Below are positions 33,303 through 35,037 of a DNA stretch of 35,037 bases, in pieces. How positions within the stretch are numbered: the stretch's first letter is position 1; every line of letters starts with the position of its first letter. This DNA is from Algoriphagus sp. (GTDB lineage Bacteria > Bacteroidota > Bacteroidia > Cytophagales > Cyclobacteriaceae): NCBI RefSeq assembly GCF_030694375.1, contig NZ_JAUXYL010000037.1, positions 1 through 35,037 of the forward strand. The letters are read 5' to 3'. Position numbers and translations under genes: made by a program. Below the pieces are notes generated by a model. It saw nothing but the letters and a program-made list of their open reading frames with translations, was not told where the DNA came from and made no database searches.

Positions 33303-34496
33303 TCAATACGTAAACCCAAACAGCCACAGCGGAATTTTCTTGGGATTACCGTATTCAATGTCATCGGCAGCGATAAAACTATTTTTAACTCCCTGAATCT
33401 GCTCGGCAGTTTTATTTTTGCCACCTACTTCAAAGATATATTTACCATTGACCCTAAAATCACCATCCTTTACGTACTCAACGGTATGGGCATGTGAAAG
33501 CTGATTGATAAAGAAAGTCTCCCTTAAGTTACCTAAGTCGGCATTTTTTGGAGTAAAGGCAAACTGGAAGTTAGTGTTTTCCAAGTATATCTTTTCCGGC
33601 TTTTGCATTTGGGTAATTCCCTTGATGTCCTTGTAGAGGTTTTTGGTCAAATGGGCCTCTTGCAGGAAAAAGAGATAGCTCACCAAAGTGTTCCGGTTGA
33701 TGCCTATGCGCTCACTAAGCTTGGTCACATTTGGAATAAAGGGAACTGACTCGGATATGATATGCAACAAATGCTTCAGCTTTGGAATGTAGGAAATATC
33801 CACACTCCGCAGCAGTGGCAACTCGATCTCTAAAGTCATGTTCACTACTTCCTCCAAGCGCTGATGGTACAGATCCGGCACCTCCTGAAAGAAGGGGAAG
33901 TACCCATGGTTTAGGTATGCACTAAAATGCTCCAAAGGTTTTACCTTTTGCAAGACCTCTCTTGCAATGGAAACATGGTTTTCAATCAGCTCTTCCAAGC
34001 TGTGTATTGGGAATTCATTTCCTGTCCTTATGGCTAGAAACTCCCTGAAAGACAAACCCTGCATGTGGTAAATCACTGCCCTTCGGCTTAGATCTGCTCT
34101 CGCATTAAGGATTTCCAGCATAGAGGAACCTGTAAACACAATTTTCAACTCCGGGAAGTCATCGTAGATGTTTTTGATTTCGATGGACCAATTGGGGTAT
34201 TTATGTACTTCGTCTAAGAAAAGGTATTTGCCTCCTCTTTTGACAAAATGATCTACCAAGTCCAACAAACTGTTCTGTGCAAACCAGATATTGTCCAAAC
34301 TCACGTATAAAGTGGTATGGTCAATGGGCAGGTTTTTCTTGATGTATTGAAGCAGTAGGGTGGTTTTCCCTACTCCTCTTGGTCCTTTGATACCGATCAA
34401 CCTCGCCTCCCAGCGGATCTTATCAATTATACTTCGGACAAAGTCCAATGAAGTGGCATCAATTTTCTTTAAAAATTTTTCATCTATGGATTCCAT
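33303..34496 (-). CDS. AAA_14/DUF4143 family ATP-binding protein
   Basis: A 397-residue P-loop ATPase with an AAA_14 domain followed by a C-terminal DUF4143 region. Walker A is GPRGVGKT (38-45), Walker B YLFLDEVH (91-98), and the sensor-like FTGSS (121-125). The middle helical part contains a winged-helix-like segment (LSERIGINRNTLVSYLFFL), and the end carries the DUF4143 block RETFFINQLSH...FEVGGKNKT with a nuclease-like acidic/Lys pattern (DFRVNGKYIFEVGGKNK). Family function is unknown; members are widespread and often multi-copy in Bacteroidota and archaea. I choose the ATG at 34496: the frame continues to a TTG at 34520, but that lies in the -7 promoter box. No toxin, antitoxin or regulator gene accompanies it. 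Confidence 0.88.
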   Translation of the reverse strand: MESIDEKFLKKIDATSLDFVRSIIDKIRWEARLIGIKGPRGVGKTTLLLQYIKKNLPIDHTTLYVSLDNIWFAQNSLLDLVDHFVKRGGKYLFLDEVHKYPNWSIEIKNIYDDFPELKIVFTGSSMLEILNARADLSRRAVIYHMQGLSFREFLAIRTGNEFPIHSLEELIENHVSIAREVLQKVKPLEHFSAYLNHGYFPFFQEVPDLYHQRLEEVVNMTLEIELPLLRSVDISYIPKLKHLLHIISESVPFIPNVTKLSERIGINRNTLVSYLFFLQEAHLTKNLYKDIKGITQMQKPEKIYLENTNFQFAFTPKNADLGNLRETFFINQLSHAHTVEYVKDGDFRVNGKYIFEVGGKNKTAEQIQGVKNSFIAADDIEYGNPKKIPLWLFGFTY

Positions 34497-34500
34497 AACA

Positions 34501-34520
34501 TTGCTTATTATAATAAGCAA
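34501..34520. promoter_or_regulatory. Perfect 20-bp palindromic operator O1 of the ATPase gene
   Basis: A fully symmetric site, TTGCTTATTA followed by its reverse complement. It covers the probable transcription start and the 3' end of the -7 box, 4 bases before the ATG, so a bound protein would block transcription. It shares the half-site and spacing TTGCTT-N8-AAGCAA with the second palindrome at 34565-34584. Confidence 0.65.
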
Positions 34521-34525
34521 AAATA
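34518..34525 (-). promoter_or_regulatory. -7 promoter box of the ATPase gene
   Basis: The minus strand reads TATTTTTG (34525 down to 34518), an exact TAnnTTTG match 21 bases before the ATG at 34496. No TTG -33 element is visible at standard spacing. Its overlap with operator O1 supports regulated expression. Confidence 0.5.
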
Positions 34526-34564
34526 AGTATTTATGCTTTATATAAAAGGCTATAATAAAATTAT

Positions 34565-34584
34565 TTGCTTAATACACCAAGCAA
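34565..34584. promoter_or_regulatory. Second palindromic operator O2 of the ATPase gene
   Basis: TTGCTT (34565-34570), eight bases, AAGCAA (34579-34584); symmetry extends to TATTTGCTT/AAGCAAATA. The centre is 64 bases from the centre of O1, close to six DNA turns, so both would face the same side of the helix. Confidence 0.6.
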
Positions 34585-34628
34585 ATATTGAAAAAAAAGC
34601 TATGCTTGATAGGTATTGATTCACGATA

Positions 34629-34659
34629 AAAATCAGGCAGGATTTCGCTGATTTTTTTT
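34629..34659 (+). terminator. Terminator-like hairpin, no gene upstream
   Basis: AAAATCAG (34629-34636) and CTGATTTT (34648-34655) pair around an 11-base loop and run into more T residues. On the plus strand it resembles a rho-independent terminator, but leuS already ended 1.4 kb earlier. It may be a remnant or stop antisense transcription. Confidence 0.35.
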
Positions 34660-34911
34660 CGGCATAATCGAAAACAGTCTAATCAAAAAATGAGAATATT
34701 GAGATATCTGAAACTAACTTAATCTGCCCACATCTGCGACTTTTCCAGCGTAAATCTGCAGGAACAAAAAAATTTATTCAACTAAAATATCTCATTTTCA
34801 ACGCTTTGTGCACTTTTCCATTTTACCGAATAACCCCATATTTGATCCATGAACCTTCTTGTTACAAATAGCGAAGTCATCAAATCGCTTCGTAAAATGC
34901 ATACGCCGATT

Positions 34912-35037
34912 AAATTGACCCCCTGTCGCCGCTGGAAATTGACCCCCTAGAGTTACTTGGATTTTTGGGTCAGAAAAGTGGAATTCTGGAAGGCGAAGTT
35001 AAAGGTTGGCTTGGTTAATTTTTCGCTTTTTTCGCAA
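34912..35037. mobile_element. Possible terminal segment of an IS21-like insertion sequence, cut by the window end
   Basis: Two exact direct copies of AAATTGACCCCCT (34912-34924 and 34936-34948), 24 bases apart, and a nearby inverted partial copy (TTTTTGGGTCAG) resemble the multiple terminal repeats at ends of IS21-family elements in Bacteroidota. No transposase reading frame lies inside the window, so the transposase genes would have to follow beyond 35037. The boundary base and target duplication cannot be set. A non-mobile repeat is the alternative. Confidence 0.45.

Larger units (their letters stand above)
34497..35037. other. Intergenic region with operators and an insertion-sequence-like edge
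   Basis: About 540 bases with no certain gene. It holds the ATPase promoter, two palindromic operators, a terminator-like hairpin and the IS21-like edge. One 33-codon plus-strand frame (34850-34951, MNLLVTNSEVIKSLRKMH...) reads from ordinary sequence into the IS-like repeats and ends there. It could be a gene 5' end cut by insertion, but has no recognised homologue in my reading. Confidence 0.45.

Noticed and set aside
1..35037. CRISPR arrays, rRNA genes, prophage or restriction/defence islands
   Set aside because: No regularly spaced direct repeats, rRNA signatures, integrase, capsid, methyltransferase or nuclease genes were seen.

Overview
The window looks like chromosomal DNA of a Bacteroidota species, most likely order Cytophagales (Cyclobacteriaceae/Algoriphagus-like). 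Pointers are a SusC/SusD pair, several type IX secretion (T9SS) components and cargo types (PorP/SprF, a PorE-like OmpA protein, type A and type B sorting domains), a DUF4221-like lipoprotein, and Bacteroidota-style -7 promoter boxes (TAnnTTTG) instead of clear Shine-Dalgarno sites. Genus is inference.

Layout: (1) 1-3.7 kb, minus strand: a large secreted lectin/PKD protein with a type B sorting domain, followed by its PorP/SprF-like partner, with two short GC-rich palindromes between and inside the pair. (2) 3.8-9.4 kb, minus: purA, then a Fur regulator/STAS protein/DUF4221 lipoprotein operon with touching or overlapping reading frames, then a RelA/SpoT enzyme. (3) 9.5-13.1 kb, plus: tRNA-Leu(UAG), then the protein quality-control cluster tig, clpP, clpX. 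(4) 13.1-15.2 kb, minus: a queD/PTPS-family gene, a four-helix-bundle gene flanked by inverted repeats, lpxB, and an unlisted 33-residue membrane peptide. (5) 15.3-19.4 kb, minus: a very large secreted subtilase (type A sorting domain) coupled to a secreted protein of unknown function. (6) 19.5-24.8 kb, minus: susC, susD and a surface lipoprotein, preceded by a roughly 490-base leader. (7) 25.3-30.2 kb, minus: queE coupled to a PorE-like gene, a GNAT acetyltransferase and a secreted M20 amidohydrolase, with two unusual inverted-repeat structures in the gaps. (8) 30.4-33.2 kb, plus: leuS with promoter and terminator. (9) 33.3-35.0 kb: an AAA_14/DUF4143 ATPase with a palindromic operator pair, then sequence resembling one end of an IS21-type insertion sequence that runs off the window.

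The window is mostly housekeeping (purines, stringent response, proteolysis, lipid A, queuosine, leucyl-tRNA charging) mixed with cell-envelope and secretion genes. No CRISPR array, rRNA gene, phage module or defence island is visible. The most unusual signals are the four-helix-bundle cassette with inverted flanks and two gene-less inverted-repeat loci of similar style, the TTGCTT-N8-AAGCAA operator pair before the ATPase gene, and the tiny membrane-peptide gene after lpxB. Several genes use TTG or GTG starts, and several reading frames extend artificially upstream through repeats or promoters; starts were corrected where the evidence allowed.
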